Of a stretch of 64,000 nucleotides of DNA, positions 52,056 to 61,905 are shown in pieces. The translations under genes and the position numbers were made by a program. Numbering within the stretch: position 1 is the first letter of the stretch; each line of letters opens with the position of its first letter. The notes beneath the pieces were generated by a model. That model made no database searches. It was not told the DNA's origin and saw only the letters and a list, made by a program, of their open reading frames with translations. Origin of the DNA: Diplonema japonicum (lineage: Eukaryota > Euglenozoa > Diplonemea > Diplonemida > Diplonemidae). The stretch covers positions 620,001-684,000 of the forward strand of contig OZ025668.1 in NCBI GenBank assembly GCA_964019335.1, written 5' to 3'.

Positions 52056-52062
52056 GCCATTC
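51861..52062. other. Intergenic with a 44-base T run
   Basis: Short spacer holding one of the longest homopolymers in the window (T from about 52011 to 52054). Nothing coding. Confidence 0.6.
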
Positions 52063-52322
52063 TTAGTCACAGTCGGGACCGAAGCACCTATGCTTTGTGT
52101 AGATCTTGGGAGGGAGGGTGTCTCTGACCTCATCGGCCTTGACCATCCTGTGGGTGGAGTAAGTGGTTATTTGGTTTGAAACATACAGCTCGAACCCGAA
52201 GCTCCCAAGGAAGTCTAGTGTGTTAGGCAGAAACCCAGCGGTCTGAGTTAATGGTATTTTAGTTGGGCATGACAGACCTTCGCGAACCTGTTGTCCATCG
52301 TGTTCCACGTGTCGCCGCCCAT
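52063..52322 (-). CDS. Small 74-aa protein, two exons, unrecognised
   Basis: Exons 52278-52322 and 52063-52242 flank a 35-nt GT-AG intron (52243-52277, phase 0). The product starts MGGDTWNTMDNRFAK and continues TAGFLPNTLDFLGSFGFELY, then RMVKADEVRDTLPPKIYTKH, ending CFGPDCD. The MGG start could be myristoylated. The well-balanced composition and clean splice argue that it is real. It resembles the size and style of small mitochondrial complex subunits, but no family is recognised. Confidence 0.62.
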
Positions 52323-52671
52323 GTTTATGTACTGAGGTTGTGTGTGTAACCTGTCATGTCGTGTTAATCGTGGCAGATAAACAGCTTATGTAACGTGTAT
52401 ATATTCCACAATAAGAGTTCAAGGCGCAGAAAATGTGAAGGTGGCCTTTTATAGGAGCTTTGCTGTCAGCTGCCTTCGGGAAGAACAGACAAAAGAAACA
52501 GGAGAGGCAGAAAAAAGTAATCGAAAAGAGAAAAAATAGAAAACACAACACTCGAAGGAAGACAGGTGGTTTTCAGTAAGGTGACACCAGTCTTCAGGAA
52601 GATGCCGCAATGACAACAACGTGTTCGAATAACAAAAGAGAAACCGAATAACAAGAGAGCACAGTGACTGC
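52323..52671. other. Intergenic, about 350 bp
   Basis: No gene seen; AT-rich mixed sequence that should contain the 3' end of the carboxypeptidase gene and the leader of the 74-aa gene. Confidence 0.5.
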
Positions 52672-53957
52672 TCACATGACGTAAAGGACTTCCTGGAGCC
52701 ACACGAGCATGGCCTGGTAGATCTCCTCACCAGAAGGGACAATCTGGTCGGGGGGGAGGACAAAGCTGGAGCCTGTGCGCATTAAATATTGTTTACAGGT
52801 TACATACCACGGAGTTCGAACGTGAAGCCACTGTACTCAGTGGTTTGCTCAGCAATCCAGTCCACAGCAAGGCCCGAGCAGCAGTACAGGTTGTACGCCT
52901 TGATGTTTTGGTATACCTGACCAGATTGCTGCCTGATAGCCTCGACCATCTTGGCACCACGGGCACCTTCGATCATGTCGTTGTTCGAGGGTTGCGCTGT
53001 CCAGCCGTACGGACGGAGGAGCAGGTTGCCGTAGGAGTGGAAGTCGTGCCCACCAAGAATGTGCTTGTTCTCAGACTTCAACTTCTCGAAGAAGTCCCTG
53101 ACAACTGCCGCCTCAGTGCCGGAGAAGGCGGCTGTGCCACGGTAGGTGTCCGAGGACGGAGCGGTCGATGCACCACACCCACCCCATGCAGAGTCCCAGT
53201 TCCTGTTCAAATCAGTACCAATGTATGAAGAACCGGCATTAGGCTGCCTGTTCTTCCTCCACATCCTGTTCGTCTCCCAAGAGTACTCGTACCCATCCCT
53301 GTTCAGGACAGGGGTCATGTACACCTGCGTATCGTGAAGGATTTTGGACACTACGGGGTTGCTGACCCTCTCTTGGAGGAGCTTCTGGGTGTAGTACATG
53401 CAGGTCATGGGGGCAATCCATTCCCTTGCATGGATACCACACTGGATCCACACAACGTGCTGGCTATCTTTGTTCCCGAAGTGAATGGCGTTGATGGGCT
53501 TTTGGAGGTTCGTCTGACCGATAGAGATCAGCGACACGTTAGCGTAAGTCTGGGAAATAGATTCAAGCTGCTTGTAGATCTCGTCGTAGTTGCGGAAGTC
53601 CTCGTAGAAGGTGGCAGGGTCGGCCACATCGAATACGGCCTTTGAGATCCTCTCCCTCTCCCTCTTGATGTCCTCCTCGAAGTCTGAGTGAAGAATCGTG
53701 TGGTTGAACTTCTTCAGAACAGCCCTCAGCTCATCCCCACCTCTGACGTCAACGTTGCCCTTCCACCCCGCTGGAACATACTCTGCCTCCATTGCATCGG
53801 GGTCCCACATGTCAACCTTGCCGTCGTCCTTCTTGCAATCCTTGCACGGGACTTGTGCGATCTCCTTCAAAACAGCAGCGCCAACATCCTCCAAGTGGGC
53901 GACAAAGGTAGAACTACCCACAGTGGCGAGAGCTAAGAGCAAGCCTGTTCTCAACAT
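52672..53957 (-). CDS. Secreted M14A metallocarboxypeptidase (two exons)
   Basis: Exons 52808-53957 and 52672-52772 flank a 35-nt GT-AG intron (52773-52807, phase 1), giving 416 residues. Signal peptide MLRTGLLLALATVGSS, then a roughly 110-residue pro-region, then the catalytic domain: zinc ligands in CGIHAREWIAPM (His and Glu), substrate residues in GTDLNRNWD (Asn-Arg), the third zinc His in GHDFHSYGNLLL, and the catalytic Glu in FTFELRG just before the splice. Exon 2 completes the domain with SSFVLPPDQIVPSGEEIYQ, the normal end of the family. Without splicing the protein would stop right after the catalytic Glu. All catalytic residues are present, so it should be an active secreted or lysosomal digestive exopeptidase. 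Confidence 0.93.
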
Positions 53958-54238
53958 TTTAATGAGGCAAATAAGGTGACTATAGGAATTGAACAGAACG
54001 GTAGAGCAAAGGAAGAAAACTAAAAAAAAAGAAGAAGGGTTAAGGTTACTATTTATGTCTTATTTCAAAGAAGGGGTAAGTATTATATCTTCACGTGGGA
54101 TGTGAAGGTAAAAGGTAGGAACACTTTAAGCATATTTGTACCCAAAACCTCTATTTATAGGCTGCCGGTTGCCTTGTACTTATACCTGTGACTTGTTCAG
54201 GTATATAATCTATTGAGAAGGTGTATCCCTACACCTCC
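53958..54238. other. Intergenic, 281 bp
   Basis: AT-rich spacer between the carboxypeptidase start and the BBS1 stop. It contains a short inverted-repeat-like stretch around 54205-54245 but no recognised gene. Confidence 0.45.
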
Positions 54239-56052
54239 CTAGGGGAGTAAAAAGTCTGTGAGTGGCATGTTCACAAGGGCCGTGATAATAGGAACTGAAG
54301 ACGAAGAAGAGCAGACGTAGACTCGGATCACGTCGGAGCCCGCTGACTCGTCAGTGCACCGCACAGCTACTTCATAATGGTAGACAAGAGAAGGTACCAG
54401 AACGGGGATCACCTGTGTTCATACATTTGAAACAGAAAGCATACCATGGATGGCTTCCACATATGATAGATAGCCTTGTTGTAAGTAAACACAATCGGGA
54501 TGGCCGTCAAGGACTTCAAGCCGGTGTTCTGGATATTGAGCTTAATTTTGAACAGTGGCCCCAACCCTTGCACGTGGGCTGTGAGTCTCAGGCTGCTCCC
54601 TCCTGTGTAAGACAGAGGACCCTGGCCGTCAGTCAGAATCTTCACGTAAGCACGGGCAGTCTGCAACCTCAGTTTGCAAAGATCTCTTTGGAACACTCGG
54701 TGCATCTCGATACCGAAGTCCTTCTCGCGCTGTGTCTGCTCAACGTACAAACGCGTTTTCTTCGGCACCTTAAGTGGGATGTCCTGCTCAGGAGGCGGAC
54801 CTGCTTGCTGTCCTTTAGTTACCTCTAAGGAAGCCAAACGGGGAAGCATCTTGATGATGATCGCTCCTGACTTCGTAGTGATAATCAGCGTGGTGTCCTC
54901 TCTACCGTAGCGGCCGAACTTCATACCTGTTACCACGTCACGCACCTGAATGCTGTTGATCATAGTCCTGCCGTTGTACACACGTACCTCGCCGTTTGCA
55001 AGGGCGACGATGCACGCCTTGGTGCCCCTCATCGTCTCGAGTTGCACAGCAGTCATGTTCGTGATAGCAGCAGGCAGGTACACAGAGTACTGCTTCTTGC
55101 CTTTCACATGGTAGGCGTGTATCACGTTCGCCATAGTTCCCACGATGATACTCTTGTCTACTCGCACCATGCCGCAGGGTTGTGACTCCAGCTCAATGGA
55201 CACCCCTAGAGGCTCGCCGTTCTTGATGGTGTAGATGTTAGCATTTCTACAAGAGATCACAATGCGGTAATCAACATCGTAAAGGCCACTGGCACACATA
55301 AACACAGGTGTTGCTGCAAGCTGTATTTTTCGCAGAATTTGGAACTGCGAGTCGAGAATGAGCACTCTTGCATTTTCCGTGCCTACAACAAGATACCCCA
55401 CACCAGTAGCCTCCTCCTTGTCCTTCTTGAGGACCGTCATGCACGTAATGACTGTTTGCTGGATCAAAGGAGCATTTTTGCACTCACTGACAAACCTTTC
55501 CCTTTCTTCCGCCACCTCTAAACTCAAGAACTCCATGCTCCGTGAACTCAGCGGCACACCATTCTCCTTCGCATGCTCCAGCACCTCAGTTGCTGCCGTT
55601 GTTGTGACCTTGCCCTGTCTTATGTTAGACCACACGTCAGCTTCAATCGGGTTGATTTCGATACACGGCAAAAAGAACTTGTAGAAAGCCTTCAGATTTT
55701 TGTAAATATAAATGCTCGGTCCCGAAGCGACGGCTACTGCTGGTCTGTGTACAGGATCGCTGTAGTCGGTATAAAATGAACACAGAGCACACGGCGTATC
55801 AAGAAGTGGGTTCTCAAGCACCAGGTCAGTGCCGCTGTACACCTTGAGCTTCCTCTGTGCATCTGCGATTAACAGCTTCCAATCGCCATTTCCGTTCAAA
55901 TCAGCTAGTTCGATACACGCGCTGAATGCTCTCACGCCGGCCAGGGGGTTCAGCCACGCATCCAACCACAGAGGCTCCGGTTCAGGTTGTGTAGAGGACT
56001 TAGCCACTGGCTTGACAACATCCTCTTCCACCGGCAGTGCGTTGTCTTGCAT
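54239..56052 (-). CDS. BBS1: BBS1, BBSome subunit (two exons)
   Basis: Exons 54445-56052 and 54239-54412 flank a 32-nt GT-AG intron (54413-54444, phase 0). The joined protein is 593 residues, the same length as human BBS1. Similarity runs end to end: FSACIELADLNGNGDWKLLI, VAVASGPSIYIYKNLKAFYK, QTVITCMTVLKKDKEEATG, LANGEVRVYNGRTMI, FGRYGREDTTLIITTKSGAI, KVPKKTRLYVEQTQREKDFG, VQGLGPLFKIKLNIQNTG, and from exon 2 VIPVLVPSLVYHYEVAV. BBS1 is the beta-propeller plus gamma-adaptin-ear subunit of the BBSome that binds ARL6 and carries membrane proteins in and out of cilia. It shows that the organism has, or recently had, a cilium with membrane cargo transport. Confidence 0.97.
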
Positions 56053-56146
56053 TTGACCCTGTAGCGGTATGGTACCATGAATGAAATAAACACTTTTGAT
56101 TTAACTAACCATAATAAGCTAACACAGAGGTCTGGAAAGACCCTGG

Positions 56147-59100
56147 CTACATCCACACACTCATACGCTGTTCAACACGCTCTCTACAGAGGGGGCAGAA
56201 TTGCACTTTCATAGCACATTCGCTGCAAACGCATAAATGGCGGCATGGGATGAGTACCGTGGATTTTGGATTTGTCAAGCAAACGCAGCACTCCAGAGCA
56301 GCCGAGGGGTCGATGACTATAGCAATGCAGGGGTCGGGATTATCCAAACCACCTTCAACTTCACCGGGAAGACCGCGTTGCATATGCAGCGTGCCGTCGT
56401 TCGCATGAACAGCAGCATCAGCCGTCTCGTCATCTTCTTCGGGAGACGGAAGGGGGAAAGGCACTACTGGTGGCGGGATGTCCCAACTGTTTCCTCGTTC
56501 CCGCTGTACACCTTGAGCACCTTCTCTAGCAGGCTCTGACACGTCTGTCTCTTCTTCCATCCACCGCTTCCTGCGCATTTTGTACACAAGCAACACGCTA
56601 AGCCCCAGGACAATGGGTACAGCTCCAAGAACTGCTAAGAAATACAACGAAGATATCCCCCGAGAAGTGTCCGTAATGACCTCATCGTCTTGCAGCACCA
56701 ACATCTCACCAGGGAAACTCTCCCAGTTAACTTTTGATAAGTGGGATTTTGCACTCTTCCTTGTTGCTGCTACTATTTGGAGAGACAGCGTCTGCTGAAC
56801 CGTTTTGCACCCAGCCACAAAAATCTGTGAATGGATGAAAATGTCCAACAGAAGCTTAAGCGAGACCGAACTCGATGAAGCAGCCCATTCGCGGCCATTG
56901 CTTGTTTGGAATAAATGGAAACACAAGTTTTCATTAACAGAACCCCAATCCATCGTCAAGTTCCCAGTGTAGTCCAACGCAGCTGGCAGGGGGGTTGTTC
57001 TGCAGTATCCGTATGAACCTCCGAATGTCACTTTTATTGTGCGGTGTCCATGAGGCACTGAAAAGTCAGACCTAGTTGACACCCAAGGGTACTGTTTTCC
57101 TATGATCAGTTCCTTGCTCATGTGTACCGTAGTTTTGTAGTGCGAAACGTGATACATGCTCACAAGCACAGGGCAGTCCTCGATGCATAGTGGCAATTCT
57201 ATCTCGCAAGCTGGAGCGTATATGTAGGTAGAGATAGGAGCGACGGTCGATGGGCTAGTGTCACACACAGAAATAACACTAAACCCTTTTAGATCTGCAA
57301 CCCTGACCCGAACGCTGGGCGAGATCGAAGGTACATATCCTACTATTTGCCTGGTATGTGAGACTATCGACACCTTGGTGCTGTTGGCAATAGCAAACGC
57401 ATCGTGTACAGCTGTAAATCCCTTTTCTTTCGAGTGCATCGTGTATTGTGTAGTCCAGTTCCCAACTGTGATCTCGAAACTACCGGGTGTTTGCGCCATG
57501 AGCTCAAGGTAAAGGTAACCTTCCCTTGCGGCATGTACTTCCAGGTACAAAAAGCAATATAGCAAAGAGCAATTCATGCTTGCTGTTTTCCAAGACCTGC
57601 TTGTCTTCGGTACTCCATTGATTTCGCACTGGTCCTCAGGCGTGAGTTCCGTGCCTGCAACAGTGAGAGTAGATACGCGCATCAGCAGGTTAGCATACAT
57701 GCCATCAACCTGCAGCGCAACGTTTATCGTGTCAAGGAAAGCTACTGTTACATTGTCGATCCCAACCATCTCCCAGTCGAAAGTGGGTGCTTCAAATGCA
57801 GCATGCCAGTGCAGTCTTGGTACCACGCCATTGAGCATCACCTTTTCGACTGTGACGGGGCTTTCGATGAAAAGCTCGACGAAAATAGTGTGAGTGCCCT
57901 CACTCTTCAGAACATTTACACTGCAAGTTTCTCGGTTGCACTGACAACCTGTTGCTTGAACGGCCCCTAAAGGCGCAGGTCGTGCCGACGGCATTGGCGT
58001 AGGTGGTGGCACTTCACACCAACTGCTGCATGCCACAGGACAGAGGAGCAGTCCATAAGCTAATGGAAGGAACGCGTCGGAAGTGAAACTAAGATCTACA
58101 TCGCAAATAGACGGCGCGCACAGTTTTCCTGTTCCTTTCAACAGCAACTCTGGGTCATCACTACAGTCGCCAGTCTTACAAGGCGTGCTGCAACCGATGC
58201 ATTGACTTAAAGGCGCATGCTTGCATGTGCACATGTAGTCACCGGTACAGTAATACTGCTGATCAACGCAAAAGCTCTCGGTGCATGGACTGTTACTGCA
58301 CTCGTCAAAGGGCTTAAGGCTAAACGGTGCACCATCAGGACAGCGGCGCGTGTCTTTGTAAGTTCTGCATATGCAAACATCCGCATCACAAAAGCCTCCC
58401 TTGAAGTTGCAGTATCGTGCTACCGGGAAGCCGAATCCAACTTCAGCATCCTCGCACTCTGCTTGCGTCAATCGGAAACACTGCTCGCCTCGTATTTTTT
58501 TTGCATAAGGCCGCAACAGTTGGATGTCTGCAAAAGGCCAAGAAAGATTGACTGTGCCGATGTTCAACCTGGCCATCGCATGCCCACCGTCTGTGGAGAT
58601 GACAGTTCCCCATGTGCCGAAATATTTTGCGTCCGAGCTGCTGGACGTAAGATAAGCTAGCCTGACGGTATCACCTATGCTCATCTCTAGAGGTGTCTCC
58701 GGAGAGCTGTAAAGGGGGTGCGCTGTTCTGCACAATTTTTGATTGCCGTGGTAACACTCATTGTTTCGAAATACAAATCCATGCAAGGGCAACCCAAGAG
58801 AGTTGCCATCGACACATTCAGAAGACGAAACCCAGTCTCCCATGCACTGACTGCTCAGCTCTATCCTACTGTCACTTACGCTAACGCTGAAAGTTCCCTT
58901 GCCGCGGACCTCGATGTCAAATAGATCGTCTTCAGCTGCGTGATAACCTGTATACAGCACGAAGTGGCGTATTGTGCTCACCTGTCTCTGAGCAACCAAC
59001 TGGCCGTTAATCCACAAGGAATACGCTTGGATGCCATTAGGAATCGAAACCTTGACGTAACAGAATAAGGCACAGCTGCTACTCGGCTTGACAGTTAGCA

Positions 59101-59749
59101 AAGTACCAGTCGGTGATGACCATTCCCCTCCTGGTGGCTGAAGTAAAGGTACTGGGAGTATGCTGGAGACTGTTCGTGCAGGACAGGCACCGGATACATC
59201 AAAGCTTAATCTTATCTTGGTCTCAACAGACGGAAGACGGCCTTCATAGATGCGCAGCCAGGATGAGGGGTGCGGTGGGTTGGCAAAGACGGGGAAATCT
59301 TCGCTGTTGACGCGAGAGCTGCTGTCATTGACTTCTATAGCTACGTAAGTTCCCATTGGATCTATGGAAATGAAACACTCTGGTGAAGAGCACCTTGTGA
59401 CTTTCCAGTAGTTGTCGCAGGTGGAAGCAGAAACATGGCCACCTATACTTGCAAGAGCCCGCGTCATTACAAAGGTGCACGTACCCCTGCTGGGATTCCA
59501 CTCACAGCACGCTGCACCTTTTTTGATGCAAGAAGTTCCACAGTCTTGTGGGGTTGTTGCATAGACAAGGGACCTGTTGCCAACACACATTCTCCCTTCT
59601 ATGAAAACGCCGCAATGTTTCTCGTGTGACACGAGCTCTGGTGCACCAAGTGTTAGAGTCAGTGTAGCTTCCTCAGGAACCGTTGCAGTGATGTTTCCGT
59701 CACTGACATGACATGAAACGAGAATGAAAAGCTGCCAAGGTGCGCGCAT
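56147..59749 (-). CDS. Large type I membrane protein with cytoplasmic RING finger
   Basis: 1200 residues from the ATG at 59749 (MRAPWQLFILVSCHVSDGNI); the ORF also opens at an upstream GTG. A signal peptide precedes about 1040 residues of cysteine-rich ectodomain, including CTCKHAPLSQCIGCSTPCK and CQCNRETCSVNVLKS, with many N-glycosylation sites. One transmembrane helix (LYFLAVLGAVPIVLGLSVLL) follows, and a basic stop-transfer KMRRKRW. The last 50 residues are a C3HC4 RING: CCVCLTNPKSTVLIPCRH, LCVCSECAM, FCPLCRERVEQ. This matches the protease-associated/transmembrane E3 ligase layout, though the ectodomain is not a PA domain. Predicted role: ubiquitin ligase for surface or endosomal substrates, or a receptor that signals through ubiquitin. 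No introns needed. Confidence 0.82.
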   Translation of the reverse strand: MRAPWQLFILVSCHVSDGNITATVPEEATLTLTLGAPELVSHEKHCGVFIEGRMCVGNRSLVYATTPQDCGTSCIKKGAACCEWNPSRGTCTFVMTRALASIGGHVSASTCDNYWKVTRCSSPECFISIDPMGTYVAIEVNDSSSRVNSEDFPVFANPPHPSSWLRIYEGRLPSVETKIRLSFDVSGACPARTVSSILPVPLLQPPGGEWSSPTGTLLTVKPSSSCALFCYVKVSIPNGIQAYSLWINGQLVAQRQVSTIRHFVLYTGYHAAEDDLFDIEVRGKGTFSVSVSDSRIELSSQCMGDWVSSSECVDGNSLGLPLHGFVFRNNECYHGNQKLCRTAHPLYSSPETPLEMSIGDTVRLAYLTSSSSDAKYFGTWGTVISTDGGHAMARLNIGTVNLSWPFADIQLLRPYAKKIRGEQCFRLTQAECEDAEVGFGFPVARYCNFKGGFCDADVCICRTYKDTRRCPDGAPFSLKPFDECSNSPCTESFCVDQQYYCTGDYMCTCKHAPLSQCIGCSTPCKTGDCSDDPELLLKGTGKLCAPSICDVDLSFTSDAFLPLAYGLLLCPVACSSWCEVPPPTPMPSARPAPLGAVQATGCQCNRETCSVNVLKSEGTHTIFVELFIESPVTVEKVMLNGVVPRLHWHAAFEAPTFDWEMVGIDNVTVAFLDTINVALQVDGMYANLLMRVSTLTVAGTELTPEDQCEINGVPKTSRSWKTASMNCSLLYCFLYLEVHAAREGYLYLELMAQTPGSFEITVGNWTTQYTMHSKEKGFTAVHDAFAIANSTKVSIVSHTRQIVGYVPSISPSVRVRVADLKGFSVISVCDTSPSTVAPISTYIYAPACEIELPLCIEDCPVLVSMYHVSHYKTTVHMSKELIIGKQYPWVSTRSDFSVPHGHRTIKVTFGGSYGYCRTTPLPAALDYTGNLTMDWGSVNENLCFHLFQTSNGREWAASSSSVSLKLLLDIFIHSQIFVAGCKTVQQTLSLQIVAATRKSAKSHLSKVNWESFPGEMLVLQDDEVITDTSRGISSLYFLAVLGAVPIVLGLSVLLVYKMRRKRWMEEETDVSEPAREGAQGVQRERGNSWDIPPPVVPFPLPSPEEDDETADAAVHANDGTLHMQRGLPGEVEGGLDNPDPCIAIVIDPSAALECCVCLTNPKSTVLIPCRHLCVCSECAMKVQFCPLCRERVEQRMSVWM

Positions 59750-59829
59750 CACGTACCAAAGTGCATGAGCCCACTAACCTGAAATACGTATTGCACAGAG
59801 GAAGGGAGGGGAGGGGGAAGTCTAAACAA

Positions 59830-60264
59830 TCACCAACTTACTTTCTTTGACGCCCGTGTCGTTAGTATCTGAACAACTTCTATGAGGGTAGATGGTAGGA
59901 TAAAGACGAAAAAAATATGCCAGAATCTCACGTAATGAGAGGATAAGTAGTGGACGTTTAAGAGAAGAGCGGCAGCTACAGAGTGAAGGGGTATTTGGAG
60001 GAAAGAAGAAGCGGTGTTCAGCGTAGTGTAACCAATCATCATGCCGCCAAGGCATATAAGAACGCATGCAATGCTTAACCCAATTGCTGCTTTCGCACTC
60101 AAGGTAGTGTTGCTCGGTATTGTAGCTCCTTGCACAAACGAAGCTTGCAGATTACTGTCAACACCATCCATGCACATCAGTAGTGCCACAAGGTCGGAAA
60201 TAGTGGCGATAAATCTAACCGGTGTCAGCACTTCCTGCAGCTTCCACCCAAACCCCGCAGGCAT
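59830..60264 (-). CDS. TMEM107: TMEM107-like ciliary transition-zone protein
   Basis: 144 residues with four hydrophobic segments. The N-terminal LTPVRFIATISDLVALLM and DSNLQASF parallel LVPSRFLTLLAHLVVVITLF and DSNIQACL of TMEM107. FLQIPLHSVAAALLLNV and VRFWHIFFVFILPSTLIEVV parallel its third and fourth helices. TMEM107 belongs to the MKS module that gates the ciliary transition zone. It lies in the same interval as BBS1, with one gene between them. The C-terminus as read ends SKKVSW, but a consensus GTAAGT falls exactly there. A 63-nt intron to a TTTCAG acceptor could extend the protein by a few residues, or that acceptor could serve the next gene downstream. Confidence 0.78.
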   Translation of the reverse strand: MPAGFGWKLQEVLTPVRFIATISDLVALLMCMDGVDSNLQASFVQGATIPSNTTLSAKAAIGLSIACVLICLGGMMIGYTTLNTASSFLQIPLHSVAAALLLNVHYLSSHYVRFWHIFFVFILPSTLIEVVQILTTRASKKVSW

Positions 60265-60342
60265 ATTCCCTCTTTAGATGTGATAACAACGGTCAATGAA
60301 GGCAATAGAATAGAACAATCTAAACATAAAACAAAAATAGAA

Positions 60343-61533
60343 CTAGTGTGAAGGGCTCGAGGAGAGTGACAGCTGAGACCTGTCTGACATGTAGAGAGAG
60401 CGGCCTTTGCGACGGGCTTCTGAGAAAACGCGTTCAAAAAGCTCTCGTTCACTTACATGGGAATAGGTAGACTCTCCTTGAGAGTGACTGTCCTGTCTCC
60501 ATCTTGCCTGTCCTGCTGGTCTTTCTGTGCTCTGGGGGCTGTCATACGAAGCACCGTCGCTTGTTGGTGCTCTCAGTTTCTTAGGGGTAAACCTCGAGAT
60601 GTATTTCTTAAGTTCTTTGAGACTCGTTCTTTGACCAAACCTTCCTCTCATCCAGTGGGCAAGCTCTAACCATTGGCCATCCAAATAGTTATCATCCTCT
60701 TCTTCCAGTTTTTGCTCAGGAACGTTTAGCGGGGCTTTCATGTCGGGGTGTAAGTACTTCTCAGAGTCCCGTACATGCAACGCACGGTCGACATCCTTCT
60801 CCAGTGCTGTGAAGTGTCTCAGCCTGCTGCGGTACTGCTCTTTCAATTGAATCAATTGGTCGATGTCATACTCTTCCGGTGCACCGAGTAGCTCGGGGTC
60901 GTGTGCCTTGCGGTCACTCAATGTGCTTAGGAGATCCAGGGGACGTGTTGATGGTGAATCTTTCTTGTCAAGTTCTGCTTGCATCTTCAATTCTGCCAAC
61001 TCTGCTTGTAAACCCAACAAATCATCTTCCACCCCCTTCCTTGCCCGTTCGGCTTCTGCAGCTTTCGCCTCGAGTAGTGCAGTTGACTGATTTGATGAGG
61101 GTGGCGCCTCTTTGTTAGCTTTCAGCTTACTATTTTCTATTTCTAGCGTTGCAACTTTACCGGCTAGCATAGACAGCTTTGCAGAGAAGACCGTCTCCTT
61201 TTCATCTAAAACACTCATCAAATGTTGTTCACCTTCTTCCGATGTTGTTAGCCGTGCCTCCAGATCTTTGATTACGACACCCGCTTCGTCTATTTTCTGC
61301 CGCAGTAGCTCCACTTCACTCTCATCGATATTAAACATTGGTGAGCTGACAAGCATTTCCTTGTTTTTCAATCTGCTAAGCTCGTCATCAAGAGCAAGCG
61401 AGTGACGCCGTTCTCTCTCCAGCTCGTCTTCATATACATCGAGTTGGCTCACAAGCTCTGATCTTTCCTTTTCGAGCAGGGCGACAAGCCCTATAAGTTC
61501 CCTTGCCTCTGCATCAGGGTCCAGTCCGATCAT
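60343..61533 (-). CDS. Coiled-coil protein of unknown function
   Basis: 396 residues. The first 200 are heptad-rich coiled coil (ALLEKERSELVSQLDVYEDE, SLALDDELSRLKNKEMLV, EVELLRQKIDEAGVVIKDLE). A less repetitive middle follows (YDIDQLIQLKEQYRSRLRHF), then WLELAHWMRGRFGQRTSLKE, which looks conserved. A serine-rich basic tail ends the chain (SQLSLSSSPSH). The gene lies 78 nt upstream of the TMEM107-like gene, in the same orientation. That neighbourhood makes a centrosome/cilium role worth testing, but gene order alone does not show function in eukaryotes. Confidence 0.72.
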   Translation of the reverse strand: MIGLDPDAEARELIGLVALLEKERSELVSQLDVYEDELERERRHSLALDDELSRLKNKEMLVSSPMFNIDESEVELLRQKIDEAGVVIKDLEARLTTSEEGEQHLMSVLDEKETVFSAKLSMLAGKVATLEIENSKLKANKEAPPSSNQSTALLEAKAAEAERARKGVEDDLLGLQAELAELKMQAELDKKDSPSTRPLDLLSTLSDRKAHDPELLGAPEEYDIDQLIQLKEQYRSRLRHFTALEKDVDRALHVRDSEKYLHPDMKAPLNVPEQKLEEEDDNYLDGQWLELAHWMRGRFGQRTSLKELKKYISRFTPKKLRAPTSDGASYDSPQSTERPAGQARWRQDSHSQGESTYSHVSERELFERVFSEARRKGRSLYMSDRSQLSLSSSPSH

Positions 61534-61729
61534 ATTTGTACCTTTGTGCTACTATATGTGGTGAATGAAAAAGAGGAGAAAGGATCGGTAAGAATGTGTT
61601 TTGCCATTTGTTCACGAGAAAAAAAATAGAATGGACGCGTTACCTTTGGGGCGTGCAGGATTTTTCTTTCCTCTTTACTCTTCAGTGTCCTTTTTTTTTT
61701 TTAAAGGAAATCGAAAATGGCCCTTTTTG

Positions 61730-61774
<45 letters not shown>

Positions 61775-61905
61775 CTAAACGCCCTTCCCTTAAGGATTAA
61801 TGTGCGATAACAATAAGGGAGTACCTATACTCATAGAAGAAACACTTTACGTTTACATTTACGAAACGTTTCCAAGTCTCCAGGTGCAAACGAATCACAA
61901 AGCCT
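61534..61905. other. Intergenic, about 370 bp, with a T run
   Basis: Contains an A run at 61620 and a T run of more than 35 bases (61733-61772). No gene seen. Confidence 0.55.
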
